Below are positions 8,081-17,405 of a stretch of DNA of 64,000 nt, one piece after another. The notes below the pieces were generated by a model. That model worked only from the letters and a program-made list of their open reading frames with translations. It did no database searches and had not been told where the DNA came from. Both the position numbers and the translations under genes were made by a program. The DNA lies in assembly GCA_964486455.1 (NCBI GenBank), contig CAZAMP010000010.1, positions 1 through 64,000 of the forward strand, given 5' to 3'. The number at the start of each line of letters is the position of its first letter. Within the stretch, counting starts at the first letter, position 1. This DNA comes from CAZAMP01 sp964486455 (GTDB taxonomy: Bacteria; Eisenbacteria; RBG-16-71-46; CAZAMP01).

Positions 8081-9610
8081 TTACTCAGGGTTCACGATCA
8101 TCGCGACGTTGCGATTGCTCATGACGAACGTCTTGCCCGCGATGCGCTCGAGGTCGGCCGTGCCGATGGCGGCCATCTCCTCTTCAAGATGGAAGATCCG
8201 GCGCCACGAGCCGTAGAGACCGTCGAACGTGGTGAGCGCCCAGGCGAGGCCGGTGTTCGAGCGAACTCGTCGGATCAGCTCCGCCATGCTGCGCGTCTTG
8301 AGGCCTTCCAACTCTCCCTCCGTGATCGGGTTCTCCAGGAGGTCGTCGATGACTTCGTAGATCGCCTCTTCGACCTCGTACGGGTCTTCGCCGGCCGAGA
8401 CCATCGCGTAGATCATCAGCAAGGTGGGATATTTCTCGCCCGGGAAACCGGAGAAGGCGCCGACATCGGCGGCGATCTTCTGCTTCTTGACGAGCTCGCT
8501 GTAGAGGCGGCTCGAACGGCCCTGCCCGAGCCCGCGGCTGAGCAGCTCATAGGCACCGTAGTCGGGATCCATCGCATCGGGGATGTGATAGCCGACGAAG
8601 ATGAAGGGCTGGGCCGGGTCTTCAAGGGTGAAACGACGTTCTCCGCGCTGTTCCGGCTCGGGCGTCCCGACACGATCCGGCTCAGGGCCGGTGGGGACAT
8701 CGGAGAAGTACTTCTTGGCGAACTTCTTGACATCCTTCACCTTGACGTCGCCGACCACCGCGATGGTGATGTTCGACGCTACGTAGTACTTGTGCCAGAA
8801 CTCCGAGGCATCTGCCCGATCCATCGACTCGAGGTCGGCCATGTAGCCGATGACACCGTCACCATACGGGTGGGCCGGAAACGCGAGGCCGAGGAGCTGC
8901 TCGACCAGGCGACCGGTCGGGCTCGAGTCGAAGCGCATCCGGCGCTCCTCGATCACGACGTCGCGTTCCTTGTAGAACTCGCGCATGACGGGACGACTGA
9001 GTCGGTCGCCTTCCATCATGGCCCACAGCTCGAGACGGTTGGACGGCAGGCTGTAGTGGTAGATCGTCCAATCCAGTGCGGTGCCGGCGTTGAGACCCTG
9101 CACGCCGTTCTCTTCGAGGACCTTCGAGAAATCGTTCGTGACGACGAATTCGCCTGCTTCCTGCTGCGTCTCCTGAAACGCTTTGTCAAGCTCGGCTATC
9201 TTGTCGGCATCCGCGTCGCGGCCCTTGCGCTTCTCCGTCAGAAGCTCGCGCACGATGGCGTCCATCTTGTCGAGGACCTCTTGCTCTTTCTCGTAATCGG
9301 TGGTGCCGATCGTCTGAGTCCCCTTGAACGCCATGTGCTCGAACATGTGGGCAATCCCGGTGATCCCGGGAAGCTCGTCCGCCCCGCCCGCGTTCACGTA
9401 CGTCGCGAAGGAGAACACCGGCGCGACGTGTCGCTCCAGAACGAGAAACGTGAGGCCGTTGTCGAGCGTGAATTCGACAACGTCGTCTTCGATGTCCTGG
9501 AATGAACCGGCGACTGCCGGCGGTGGGGTGGCCGCAAAGAGCAGCGCGACCGTCCCCGCGACGAGACAGATACGGGACAGGCCGACTCGCGGGATGGCGT
9601 GACGTCGCAT
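8081..9610 (-). CDS. M16 family zinc metallopeptidase, catalytic subunit
   Basis: 509 residues from the ATG at 9610, which has GAGGAG six bases upstream and opens a signal peptide (ICLVAGTVALLFAATPPPAVAG). The zinc-binding HxxEH motif is HMFEH in GITGIAHMFEHMAFKGT, followed by a downstream acidic region. A second M16 repeat lies after the linker GERRFTLEDPAQPF. It is likely a periplasmic peptidase degrading peptides or misfolded proteins. It precedes the catalytically dead partner gene by 50 bases. Confidence 0.94.
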   Translation of the reverse strand: MRRHAIPRVGLSRICLVAGTVALLFAATPPPAVAGSFQDIEDDVVEFTLDNGLTFLVLERHVAPVFSFATYVNAGGADELPGITGIAHMFEHMAFKGTQTIGTTDYEKEQEVLDKMDAIVRELLTEKRKGRDADADKIAELDKAFQETQQEAGEFVVTNDFSKVLEENGVQGLNAGTALDWTIYHYSLPSNRLELWAMMEGDRLSRPVMREFYKERDVVIEERRMRFDSSPTGRLVEQLLGLAFPAHPYGDGVIGYMADLESMDRADASEFWHKYYVASNITIAVVGDVKVKDVKKFAKKYFSDVPTGPEPDRVGTPEPEQRGERRFTLEDPAQPFIFVGYHIPDAMDPDYGAYELLSRGLGQGRSSRLYSELVKKQKIAADVGAFSGFPGEKYPTLLMIYAMVSAGEDPYEVEEAIYEVIDDLLENPITEGELEGLKTRSMAELIRRVRSNTGLAWALTTFDGLYGSWRRIFHLEEEMAAIGTADLERIAGKTFVMSNRNVAMIVNPE

Positions 9611-9789
9611 CGACATCTCCTCGTTTGTGAAGTGGCTTTTCATATCCCACGCGCAACCGGGCAATCGGCGCGGGTAGTTCAAGGCCAAGGATTTTAGGTG
9701 GGGTAGGGGGGGGAAGTCCAACGGAAGGTGATCGGACGGTTCGCTTGCGGGACATCCGGCGTGTGGCTACCCTGCTCCAGGGGGAGGAC

Positions 9790-10371
9790 ATGGCGAGAAA
9801 GATATACACAAAAACCGGCGATCAGGGTGAGACGGGTCTCTTCGGTGGCGGCCGCGTAGCCAAGAACCATCCCCGCGTAGAGGCTTATGGCGCGGTGGAT
9901 GAAGCCAATGCCGTGATTGGACTGGCGATTTCCCGCGAAACCGACCCGGAGATCGGCGACGCACTGGTGGAAGTCCAAAGCCAGTTGCTGGCGCTGGGAG
10001 CGATGCTTGCGGCGCCGGCCCCAGCCGCGGGCGCCGGTGGCCACGGGGCGGGCGGCGCGATCAACGACTCGGATATCGAACGGCTCGAGGGCAGGATCGA
10101 CCATGCAGAAGCTGAGCTTCCCGAGCTCAAGAGCTTCGTTTTGCCCGGTGGTTCACCGGCCGCCGCCGCGCTCCATCTTGCCAGGACCGTGGTGCGCCGG
10201 GCCGAGCGCCGGACGCTGGCGCTCGTTCAGGCGGGCGACGCGGACGCGATCGCGGTTCGCTATCTCAACCGACTATCGGATCTCCTGTTCGTGCTTGCGC
10301 GGCTCTCCAACCGGCGTTCGGGTGAGCCGGACGTGGTCTGGCGGGCGAACGCGAATGAGGAGACGAGCTAG
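9790..10371 (+). CDS. Cob(I)alamin adenosyltransferase, PduO type
   Basis: 193 residues. It transfers the adenosyl group of ATP to cob(I)alamin to make coenzyme B12. The N-terminal ATP-binding signature is KIYTKTGDQGETGLFGG, and the C-terminal helices carry LPGGSPAAAALHLAR and VVRRAERR, both diagnostic of the PduO family. The start at 9790 was chosen for the family N-terminus and a GGGGGAGG sequence just upstream. Its stop overlaps the end of the convergent SDR gene. No other B12 gene is in the window. Confidence 0.95.
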   Translation: MARKIYTKTGDQGETGLFGGGRVAKNHPRVEAYGAVDEANAVIGLAISRETDPEIGDALVEVQSQLLALGAMLAAPAPAAGAGGHGAGGAINDSDIERLEGRIDHAEAELPELKSFVLPGGSPAAAALHLARTVVRRAERRTLALVQAGDADAIAVRYLNRLSDLLFVLARLSNRRSGEPDVVWRANANEETS

Positions 10372-11168
10372 AACGTCCCCCGGCTTCGTCCACCATCCAC
10401 CAACACATTCTGCCCGGTGAGGTAGTCGCACGCGTCCGACGCCAGGAACGCCACGAGTCGCCCGAACGCTTCCGGGTCTCCGATCCGGTTGAGCGGGACG
10501 TCGCGGCACCATCCATCGAGAACCTCACCGCGGGATCCAGCCGCGCCCTGCGCGATCAGCTTGTCGATGAGCCGCTCGAGGGCGGGCGTGTCGTGAAAGC
10601 CCGGACCGACGGTGTTGACGAGAATGCCGTCCGGCGCGAGCTCCCGGCAGAGCGTCTTCGCGAGTCCAGTCACTGCCGCGCGCAGGGAGTTCGACAGCAC
10701 GAGGTTCTCCACCGGTTCCTTTGCCGCCATCGACGTGATGCAGACGATTCGTCCCCATCCCGACTCGCGCATGCCGGGCAGAAATCCCCGAATGAGCGCG
10801 CCGACGCTCGCTAGAAGCAGCCGATAAGCGTCATCCCAATCGCCGGCGCCGCACTCTTCGAATCGCTTGGCCGGTGGGCCGCCCGTGTTGGTGACCAGGA
10901 TGTCGATGTGTCCGACCACGTTCCGCACGTCGTCGATGAACGCGGCGATGCTCTCCGAATCCGTGAGGTCGATAGGGAACGCGCGCGGCGTCTTGCCCGA
11001 CTCTCGCGCTATTCTCTCGGTGGCGTTGGAGAGGTTCTCCTTCGATCGTGATCCGATGATGACGTCCGCGCCTTCGCGCGCGAGGGCGAGTGCAGCGCCG
11101 AGCCCGAGTCCTGAACTCGCGGCCGTGACAACTGCGCGGCGGTCTGCAAGCCCCAAATCCATGGGCAC
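10368..11168 (-). CDS. SDR family oxidoreductase with a degenerate active site
   Basis: 266 residues with the classical SDR layout: cofactor loop TAASSGLGLG at about residues 15-24, NTGG in place of NNAG, GRIVCITSMAA around the catalytic Ser, and the C-terminal LTGQNVLVDGG. The YxxxK motif is replaced: the expected Tyr position falls in LVLSNSLRAAV, where I see no Tyr or following Lys. A known SDR subgroup near FabG shares this S-N-x-L-R variant. Enzymatic activity as an ordinary ketoreductase is therefore doubtful. Confidence 0.88.
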   Translation of the reverse strand: MPMDLGLADRRAVVTAASSGLGLGAALALAREGADVIIGSRSKENLSNATERIARESGKTPRAFPIDLTDSESIAAFIDDVRNVVGHIDILVTNTGGPPAKRFEECGAGDWDDAYRLLLASVGALIRGFLPGMRESGWGRIVCITSMAAKEPVENLVLSNSLRAAVTGLAKTLCRELAPDGILVNTVGPGFHDTPALERLIDKLIAQGAAGSRGEVLDGWCRDVPLNRIGDPEAFGRLVAFLASDACDYLTGQNVLVDGGRSRGTF

Positions 11169-11180
11169 ATCCTCCGTTCA

Positions 11181-11210
11181 TTGCCGGAAATGGAAGACGG
11201 ATGATATCAT
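11181..11210 (+). promoter_or_regulatory. Possible sigma70-type promoter for the LON-domain gene
   Basis: TTGCCG (11181-11186), an 18-base spacer and TATCAT (11205-11210), 54 bases before the GTG start. The -10 box lies in a perfect 10-bp palindrome ATGATATCAT (11201-11210). It sits in the divergent gap between the SDR and LON genes. Confidence 0.35.
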
Positions 11211-11264
11211 TATTCATGGGGTGTAGAGAATTCGCATCCCGCCGACTCTTGTTGGGAGTCCGCC

Positions 11265-11894
11265 GTGACCGAATCGTCCTTCGAAACAATGGTCCCGTTG
11301 TTTTCACTACCGGATGTCGTCCTGTTTCCGCAGACGTATCTGCCGCTTCGTGTCTTCGAGCACCGATATCGTGAGATGGTACGCGACATTCTCGACGGAC
11401 CCGGGCGAATCGCCATCGCGCTCCTGCTCCCCGGATGGGAGAAGGACTACGAGGGAAACCCCGAGATCCATCCGATCGTGACCGTTGGAAGCCTGGAGCA
11501 ATACAAGCCCCGCGATGACGGTGGATATGAAATCCTCGTCTTTGGCGAGTTTCGGGGTCGCGTGATTCGGGAACGCACGACGCGGCCGTATCGGGAGGTT
11601 CTCATCTCATCGCTCCCCGAGCGGAAGCTACCGGATCTTCCCGGCGAGGAAACAGAGCGCGCCGCGCTGCTCGAACTCTACGATCAGCTGCTGAAGAAGA
11701 GCGGGGCGGACGGCGCGCGCGGGCGGCTCCTGGCCACGCACCTATCGTTCGAGACCCTCGTCAATGCCGTTCCGTCGCTCGTCCGTGTCGATCCGAAGGA
11801 ACGACAGCGGCTCCTGGAGATGGACTGCCTCGTGGAACGCGGACGGGAATCGCGCAGACTTCTCGCCGAAGCGATCAAGAGCGTCGACGACTAG
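11265..11894 (+). CDS. LON peptidase substrate-binding domain-containing protein
   Basis: 209 residues starting at a GTG preceded by GGGAG. It opens with the N-terminal domain of Lon protease: VPLFSLPDVVLFPQTYLPLR, then HRYREMV and the two-strand region ending GRVIRERT. There is no ATPase or protease domain, so this is a stand-alone LON-domain protein, a widespread family thought to bind substrates. The second half is helical. Confidence 0.93.
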   Translation: MTESSFETMVPLFSLPDVVLFPQTYLPLRVFEHRYREMVRDILDGPGRIAIALLLPGWEKDYEGNPEIHPIVTVGSLEQYKPRDDGGYEILVFGEFRGRVIRERTTRPYREVLISSLPERKLPDLPGEETERAALLELYDQLLKKSGADGARGRLLATHLSFETLVNAVPSLVRVDPKERQRLLEMDCLVERGRESRRLLAEAIKSVDD

Positions 11895-12411
11895 GCGCCG
11901 CGCCCACCGGCGGTTCGTCCCTTGGTTCGTCTCTCTCTGTGGCTATGGCCGACTCGTGCTGCGGCTGCCGATAGGACTGCATTTGTGCCTTCGAGACAGC
12001 TGTTGCTTCGCTCGACGTCGTCGCGCGATCTCATCTGGATCGGGGGCCCGCGGATGGTGCCGGCACTCGCTGGGTCGGTGCTCGCTGTGGTTGCATCATC
12101 TGGGGCAAGCGTGCGTGCTGGGGCAGCGGAAGCTTGTGCAGTGTCGAGAAGTCGACACTTCGATCGGATGCAAGGCCCTAAGTCATTATAACTATGTAAC
12201 TTGACTTTTTACCCGGGTACAATTTTCGGTGGATTCTCGGGGTTAGCGACACAGGCGTATCGGGGTTCGACTGCAAGGGGATAGTTCGTTCGGGGGTTGC
12301 GGATCGCGGAACGCGCCGACTCAGGTCCCAGATTCGCTCGGCTTGAGCGAGGGCAAAGCGAGCGGGGAGCCGGGACGAGGCCCGCCTCCGCCGCTCACAC
12401 CCACGCGTCTA
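11895..12411. other. Intergenic region, 517 bases, with one perfect hairpin
   Basis: Between the convergent LON and hflC genes I see no convincing gene. It holds a perfect 7-bp hairpin (GTGTCGA at 12141-12147, loop GAAG, TCGACAC at 12152-12158) and a short AT-rich patch around 12183-12230. A TTGACT at 12201 and TACAAT at 12218 are only 11 bases apart, too close for a promoter. Confidence 0.4.
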
Positions 12412-13356
12412 TTACTTAGCCTTCTTCAGGTACTTGTAGAACTCACCTTCCGTCGAGAGCAGGAGCCAAGTCCCGGGATCGATCGTCGACTCGTACGATT
12501 CCATCGTCTTGAGGAATGAGTAGAATTCGCGCGAGGCCGGCGACTGATCGTACGCCGACGCGTATACCCGCGTGGCGGTCGAATCGGCACGACCGATGAT
12601 TTCCCGCGCCTCACGATACGCCTCGGAGCGGATCACTCGGAGGTCGCGTTCTTTCTCGCCTCGAATCCGCGAAGTCTCACCCTCACCTTCCGACCGATAG
12701 CGGTCGGAGATGCGCTTTCGCTCGCTGATCATCCGCTCGTAGACCTCTTGGCGAACCTCGTCGACGTAGTTGATCCGCTTGAATTGGAAATCGAGGATCT
12801 CGATACCCAGGTCGGACGTGCGGGCGGCCGACTTCTCGAGGATCTCCAGCCGGATCGAGTTACGGCCGACTTTGATCGTTTCGAGCTGAATGAGCTGCTC
12901 CCCCTCGGTCGCCGACTCTGAGCTCACCTCACGATTGCTCGAACGCACCAGCTCGAGCAGATCGTGGTTGGCGATCGCGTTTCGCGTCTCGCCGTCGAGG
13001 ATGTCGTCCAGCCGCGTTAGCGCTCCTCGCTCATCACGAAGTCGCTGGAAGTAAAGCAGCGGGTCCGTGATGCGCCAGCGCGCATAGGTGTCGACCCAGA
13101 TGAAGCGCTTGTCGCGCGTCGGAAGCTGGTTGGCGTCCCCGTCCCACTCGAGAAAGCGTTTCTCGAAGCGGTGGGCCTTCTGAATGAGCGGTGCCTTGAA
13201 CTTGAGTCCGGGGGTATCGATCTGTCTGTCGACCGGTTTGCCGAATTGCGTGATGATCACCTGCTGCGCCTCACCGACCACGAATGCCGAATTCAGGAGG
13301 ACGATGAAGGCGACCACCGCGATGACGATCAGCACCGTTGTGCCACGGGACTTCAT
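12412..13356 (-). CDS. hflC: HflC protein, SPFH/band-7 domain
   Basis: 314 residues. Membrane-anchored partner of HflK; in other bacteria the HflKC complex surrounds and modulates the FtsH protease. One N-terminal membrane segment (VLIVIAVVAFIVLLNSAFVV), then the band-7 domain with QQVIITQFGKPV, GLKFKAPLIQ and the coiled-coil region RMISERKRISDRYRSEGEGE. The ATG at 13356 has AGGAGG seven bases upstream; a GTG one codon earlier is also possible. It overlaps the hflK stop. Confidence 0.95.
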   Translation of the reverse strand: MKSRGTTVLIVIAVVAFIVLLNSAFVVGEAQQVIITQFGKPVDRQIDTPGLKFKAPLIQKAHRFEKRFLEWDGDANQLPTRDKRFIWVDTYARWRITDPLLYFQRLRDERGALTRLDDILDGETRNAIANHDLLELVRSSNREVSSESATEGEQLIQLETIKVGRNSIRLEILEKSAARTSDLGIEILDFQFKRINYVDEVRQEVYERMISERKRISDRYRSEGEGETSRIRGEKERDLRVIRSEAYREAREIIGRADSTATRVYASAYDQSPASREFYSFLKTMESYESTIDPGTWLLLSTEGEFYKYLKKAK

Positions 13357-14357
13357 CACTTCACCTCCTTTCGGCTCACCGCGCCTTCGAGGTTGAGCAA
13401 TGGAAGTACCCCCTGGGCGCTTTCATCAATGATGATCTTGCGGCCGACCCCTGGAAGAACAGTCGTCATCGTCTCAAGGTAGATCCGCTTGCGCGTAACG
13501 TCGGGGGCTTGGCTGTAGGCTTCGAAGAGGGAGACGAACCGGGCCGAATCACCACGGGCGCGGTTGATACGATCGAGGTAGTAGCCTTCCGCCTCCTGAA
13601 TCGTTTGCAGTGCCTCGCCGCGCGCCTTCGGAATGACGCGGTTGTACTCCGAGCGCGCTTGGTTGATGAGCCGCTCCCGCTCCTGCTGCGCCTCGTTCAC
13701 CTCGTTGAACGACGGCTTCACCGGATCGGGCGGATTGACGTCCTGAAGCACGACCTGCTCAACACGGATCCCCGTCTCGTATTGATCGCAGAGATCCTGC
13801 AGCTCCTGCTCGACGACGCTCGCGGCCTCCTGCCGGCCGACCGTAAGCACCTCGTTCACTGTGCGATCGCCGACGATCTTGCGCACGGTGGCTTCCGTCA
13901 TGTCGCGGAACGTCTCCCGGACGCGCCGCACGCGGAAGAGAAACTTGTAGGGGTCGACGATCCGATACTGGACCACCCATTCGACCGACGCGGCGTTGAG
14001 ATCGCCCGTGAGCATCAGCGACTCTTCGTCGTATCTCCGAGACGAGTACTGCGTTCGAATCCCCGCGGATATCGTCCGGAAACCAAACTCTTCCTTGAGC
14101 TGTCTCTGGACGGGGATCTTCTCGACGGATTCGATCCCGAATGGGAGCTTGAAGTGGAGTCCCGGGTCGGTCGTCCTGGAGAACGCGCCGAACTGGGTGA
14201 TGACGCCAAGCTCCTCCGGGTCGACCGTGTACACGCTCGTCACGATGAGGATCAGCACGAAGGCGCCGATCACCCCGATCCTGACGAATCGTCCGGGGTT
14301 CGCCGGCAGCCTGATCTCCTTCAGCTCGCCGAAGTCCCCGAAATCGCCCTTAGGCAT
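13356..14357 (-). CDS. hflK: HflK protein, SPFH/band-7 domain
   Basis: 333 residues with a short cytoplasmic N-terminus, one membrane segment (IGVIGAFVLILIVTSVYTV) and the SPFH domain: EELGVITQFGAFSRTTDPGL, then QYRIVDPYKFLFRV and the coiled-coil region with EAQQERERLINQARSEYN. It lacks the Gly-rich N-terminus of enteric HflK. The Shine-Dalgarno AAGGAGAGGT is clear. First gene of hflK-hflC. Confidence 0.95.
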   Translation of the reverse strand: MPKGDFGDFGELKEIRLPANPGRFVRIGVIGAFVLILIVTSVYTVDPEELGVITQFGAFSRTTDPGLHFKLPFGIESVEKIPVQRQLKEEFGFRTISAGIRTQYSSRRYDEESLMLTGDLNAASVEWVVQYRIVDPYKFLFRVRRVRETFRDMTEATVRKIVGDRTVNEVLTVGRQEAASVVEQELQDLCDQYETGIRVEQVVLQDVNPPDPVKPSFNEVNEAQQERERLINQARSEYNRVIPKARGEALQTIQEAEGYYLDRINRARGDSARFVSLFEAYSQAPDVTRKRIYLETMTTVLPGVGRKIIIDESAQGVLPLLNLEGAVSRKEVK

Positions 14358-14543
14358 GAACCTCTCCTTTTTGATCGAAATCGTTCTAACTCGTGAAGCA
14401 TTGTCGCGCTGCTGGTTGATCTATACCGGTGGGACAGTATGCGTATTCATGGATGGGGTCCACGACAATTCGTACGCGCGGGACCGGCGCGGTCGAGGGC
14501 GATCGTGACGTGGGGATGGAAAGTGCTAAGCGGTGGCCTGTCG

Positions 14544-15206
14544 CTACTTCCGCCGCCGCCGGGCGAGCGCCGCGGCGCCTAGACCCATCATGAGCAGCGC
14601 CAGGGACGTCGGCTCGGGCACTGGATCGAACCACTCGTCGGGAACCCATCCGGAGTCGTCGACGACATCCTGCTCGAGGCTCCACCAGAGATCGATCCCA
14701 CTCTTGTCGAGCGGTGGGGTGAGCGCGTTGCAGAACAGATATGTCGTGAACCGGTAGGTGCCCGGATCGATCATGTTCGACGACCACTCGTACGTGGGGA
14801 AATGCTCGCCGCCGTTGTCTACGATGAGGTTTCCGTCCAGGAAGACGTACGATCCGTCATCCGACTCCGTGCCGAGGTAGACGGCTTGTCCATCCGGGAT
14901 CGTGATGTAGCCATCCCATTGAACACCGAAGGCGCCCGCGCCGGGTCCGAACGGCTCCCAGTCGAAGCCCGGGCCGTTTCCGTTGTTCTCGTCGTACGCC
15001 TCCTGCGACGATCCGAAGTGGATCGCCGGATCCAATCGCGAGAAGCCCCAGGAGTAGTCGGGATCGCTGAACGTGAAGTCTTCAAGGTAGTAGCCGTCGT
15101 AGAGGTAGTAGTTGGCGCAGAGGCCGTGGATCGCCATCGCAGGGACGGCGGTCAGGACGAGAAGAGAGGTCAATATCGTCAGGTGGTTCCTCAGCGTGCG
15201 CCACAT
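14544..15206 (-). CDS. Exported PEP-CTERM protein with PA14-like domain
   Basis: 220 residues: a signal peptide (residues ~8-25), a beta-rich body with GYITIPDGQAVYLGTESDDG and SYVFLDGNLIVDNGG, which resembles a PA14-type carbohydrate-binding fold, and a C-terminal sorting tail. The tail reads VPEPTSLALLMMGLGAAA followed by LARRRRK, the classic PEP-CTERM arrangement of motif, membrane helix and Arg cluster that exosortase (EpsH) cleaves. A GGAGG sequence precedes the ATG. No exosortase is visible in the window. Hypothetical otherwise. Confidence 0.9.
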   Translation of the reverse strand: MWRTLRNHLTILTSLLVLTAVPAMAIHGLCANYYLYDGYYLEDFTFSDPDYSWGFSRLDPAIHFGSSQEAYDENNGNGPGFDWEPFGPGAGAFGVQWDGYITIPDGQAVYLGTESDDGSYVFLDGNLIVDNGGEHFPTYEWSSNMIDPGTYRFTTYLFCNALTPPLDKSGIDLWWSLEQDVVDDSGWVPDEWFDPVPEPTSLALLMMGLGAAALARRRRK

Positions 15207-15375
15207 GGTGCTGCCTCCAGTATCAGGGCCCGGGATGCGTCGGGCCGATACGATAACTCAGAACGAACAATCGCGCACAACGATTCTCACTAGATTCTAG
15301 CATCTCTCGATGCCGGTGTTGAGGGGCAATGATACCGGGGGACTATGATCGGCTGGCATGGACCGGGCCGCCGAC

Positions 15376-17388
15376 TCACTCGATGTAGCCGAGGCTCCGG
15401 AGCCGCTCGATGAGATCGTCGGTCGGCTCGGCGACCTGGGTCGGGCCGTGGTCGATGTCCCCATAGGTGGGCGTCGGCCGGATCGGGTGGTCGGCGAGCC
15501 ATTCGCCTGTGAACGCTTCGCTTATGACGCGGCCGTCGAGGTCCTCCGCCACGGGGAATCCGAGCGTGTGGAGAACGGTCGGCGCGATGTCCACGATCGA
15601 GGCGGGATCGATCCTTGCGCCTGCCGGGACACCGGGTCCGACCATGACGAGTATCCCGTTGATCCGGTGCGTGCCCGAGTTCTCGACGATCTGAATGACC
15701 GCTCCCGCAGGGATCGTCGTCTCGCCCGCGACGATCGGGGTCTTCGACGAGAGTCTGGAGATGTCCGGAACGCGGATTCTCAGATCCACGGTGTCCATGT
15801 CTCCGGCCGTCACCTGGAGGATCGGCGTGTCATCATCCGCCAGCCGCACCGATCGAAACGCGGCGGCCGCTTCGTCCACCGCGGCCGCGTGTGCCTCCGG
15901 AGTTACCGTCCAATCCGGTACGCGTGACTCAAGCCGCGCGTTGACGAAGATCTCGCTGTGGGGGCTGGCCAGGTAGAACCTGTCGGAAAGATCCAGCGCT
16001 TCGAGGATTTGTGTGCCCCGAACGTAGCCCGTCAGGCGGACGCTCTCCATGGGGCCCATGCCGTGATCACTCATCAGGATGAAGAGGGTGTTGCCGTCGT
16101 CGAGAGAGCGGACAACACGGGCGATCTCGCGGTCGGCGGCGCGATAGTAGTCCGTGAGCTTGGTCCGAAAGCGCTTGCCGCCCGGCGGAATGGGATCGGC
16201 GAATGAGGCGGGATCGTGATAGCGCCACGTCGTATGGCCCAGACGATCGGTCCCGTACCAGATGCACGCCGAGACATCGGGGGAGTAGCGCGCGTGGAGG
16301 TCCATGAAGACGGTTGCGATCAACTCGGCCTGAAAGAGGTCGCGCACCCCCGTGCGTGGATCGCGGTCGCGACCCGCGGCGCGGTATCGGACCACCGAGA
16401 AGGGATGATGGAGCGCGCCCAGGAGGCGGAGGCGATGCACGAGGTTCGGCGGCCAGCTGTCGGTGGGGTTGTACGCCATCCATCCGGGGAGCACGAAACC
16501 GTCCACCTCGAGCGGTGGCTCGGTCACGAGATACTCGAAGAGGCCGACCCGCCCGCCGGCCGCGTCGACGAGGTCCCAGATCGTGGGTACGCGAACGAAA
16601 CGTCTGTCGAGAAAGAAATCGGTGATGCCGTGACGTTCCGGAACGACGCCCGTGGACGCGCTCGTCCAGACGCGGTTCGAAAGCGTCGGTTCTAGGGAGT
16701 TCAACGTCGCGCGTGCGCCGCGCGCGGTGAGCGACGCGATGCCGGGCAGCTCGCCACGCCCGAGCATGGGATCGATGATCGACCATGTCGCCCCGTCGAG
16801 CCCGAGGATAACGACACGCCGGCCGTCCGAGGACGCAAGCGCGTGTCCCGGTGACGCGGCAGGGACGAGGCGCGATCCCAGCCCGAGCCAAAGAGGGGAT
16901 AGAAGCGCGATCAGCAGGAGTGCCGCCGTGCGTCCACGGGAAATCGTTCGCGTCAAGAACCGCCCGGCGAGAAACGCGATCACGAGGGCGGCGATTCCGA
17001 TGACGGCGGCGACCGGCTCTGCCCAGATCCTTCCGCCGGCCATCACGGCCACCGGCGGCAAGAGCAATGTGGCGGTAAGAAGGAACGCCTGCCAGGCATG
17101 AAACGCACGCGGGCGGCGTGGCGCGGGGATAATCAGCGTCGCGCCGAGAAGCGCGAGCGCGGCCAAGGCGCCGAACGGGAGCGCGCGAAGCGATCCGCCG
17201 AGCAAGACGGGTATGAGGCGACGGATCGGCAGCGTCGGTAGGTCAGGGAAGAGAAGCGTCTCGGCCCCGAAGAGCAGCGATGCGCCCGCCAGCCACGCGG
17301 CGAGCGCGCCGGTAATGAAGCTTCCGACCAGGGCGCGTCCCGCCGGGAGACGCGCCGGTTCCGGCGCGTCGGAAGAGCCGGGAGTCAT
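15376..17388 (-). CDS. Membrane-anchored alkaline phosphatase superfamily / type I phosphodiesterase
   Basis: About 670 residues from the ATG at 17388; an earlier in-frame ATG at 17442 would overlap the upstream gene by 37 bases. Five or so membrane segments occupy the first ~200 residues. The soluble domain has the nucleophile and metal site VVILGLDGATW, then YGTDRLGH and FILMSDHGMG, as in nucleotide pyrophosphatase/phosphodiesterase family enzymes. These hydrolyse phosphodiesters or transfer phospho-groups on the outer face of the membrane; the substrate is unknown. It ends GYIE, common in this bacterial subgroup. Confidence 0.88.
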   Translation of the reverse strand: MTPGSSDAPEPARLPAGRALVGSFITGALAAWLAGASLLFGAETLLFPDLPTLPIRRLIPVLLGGSLRALPFGALAALALLGATLIIPAPRRPRAFHAWQAFLLTATLLLPPVAVMAGGRIWAEPVAAVIGIAALVIAFLAGRFLTRTISRGRTAALLLIALLSPLWLGLGSRLVPAASPGHALASSDGRRVVILGLDGATWSIIDPMLGRGELPGIASLTARGARATLNSLEPTLSNRVWTSASTGVVPERHGITDFFLDRRFVRVPTIWDLVDAAGGRVGLFEYLVTEPPLEVDGFVLPGWMAYNPTDSWPPNLVHRLRLLGALHHPFSVVRYRAAGRDRDPRTGVRDLFQAELIATVFMDLHARYSPDVSACIWYGTDRLGHTTWRYHDPASFADPIPPGGKRFRTKLTDYYRAADREIARVVRSLDDGNTLFILMSDHGMGPMESVRLTGYVRGTQILEALDLSDRFYLASPHSEIFVNARLESRVPDWTVTPEAHAAAVDEAAAAFRSVRLADDDTPILQVTAGDMDTVDLRIRVPDISRLSSKTPIVAGETTIPAGAVIQIVENSGTHRINGILVMVGPGVPAGARIDPASIVDIAPTVLHTLGFPVAEDLDGRVISEAFTGEWLADHPIRPTPTYGDIDHGPTQVAEPTDDLIERLRSLGYIE

Positions 17389-17405
17389 GTCGATGGTCGT
17401 TCCGC

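Noticed and set aside
5931..9505. Very long plus-strand ORFs (about 400 and 490 residues) opposite the M16 genes
   Set aside because: Arg/Asp/His-rich composition and exact opposition to conserved M16 genes with signal peptides show they are shadows.
12201..12223. TTGACT and TACAAT resembling a promoter
   Set aside because: The boxes are only 11 bases apart and no gene start follows on that strand.
12250..12290. GGGGTTCGACTGC stretch resembling a tRNA or tmRNA T-arm
   Set aside because: The flanking bases do not form the required stem and no acceptor, anticodon arm or CCA-like end was found.
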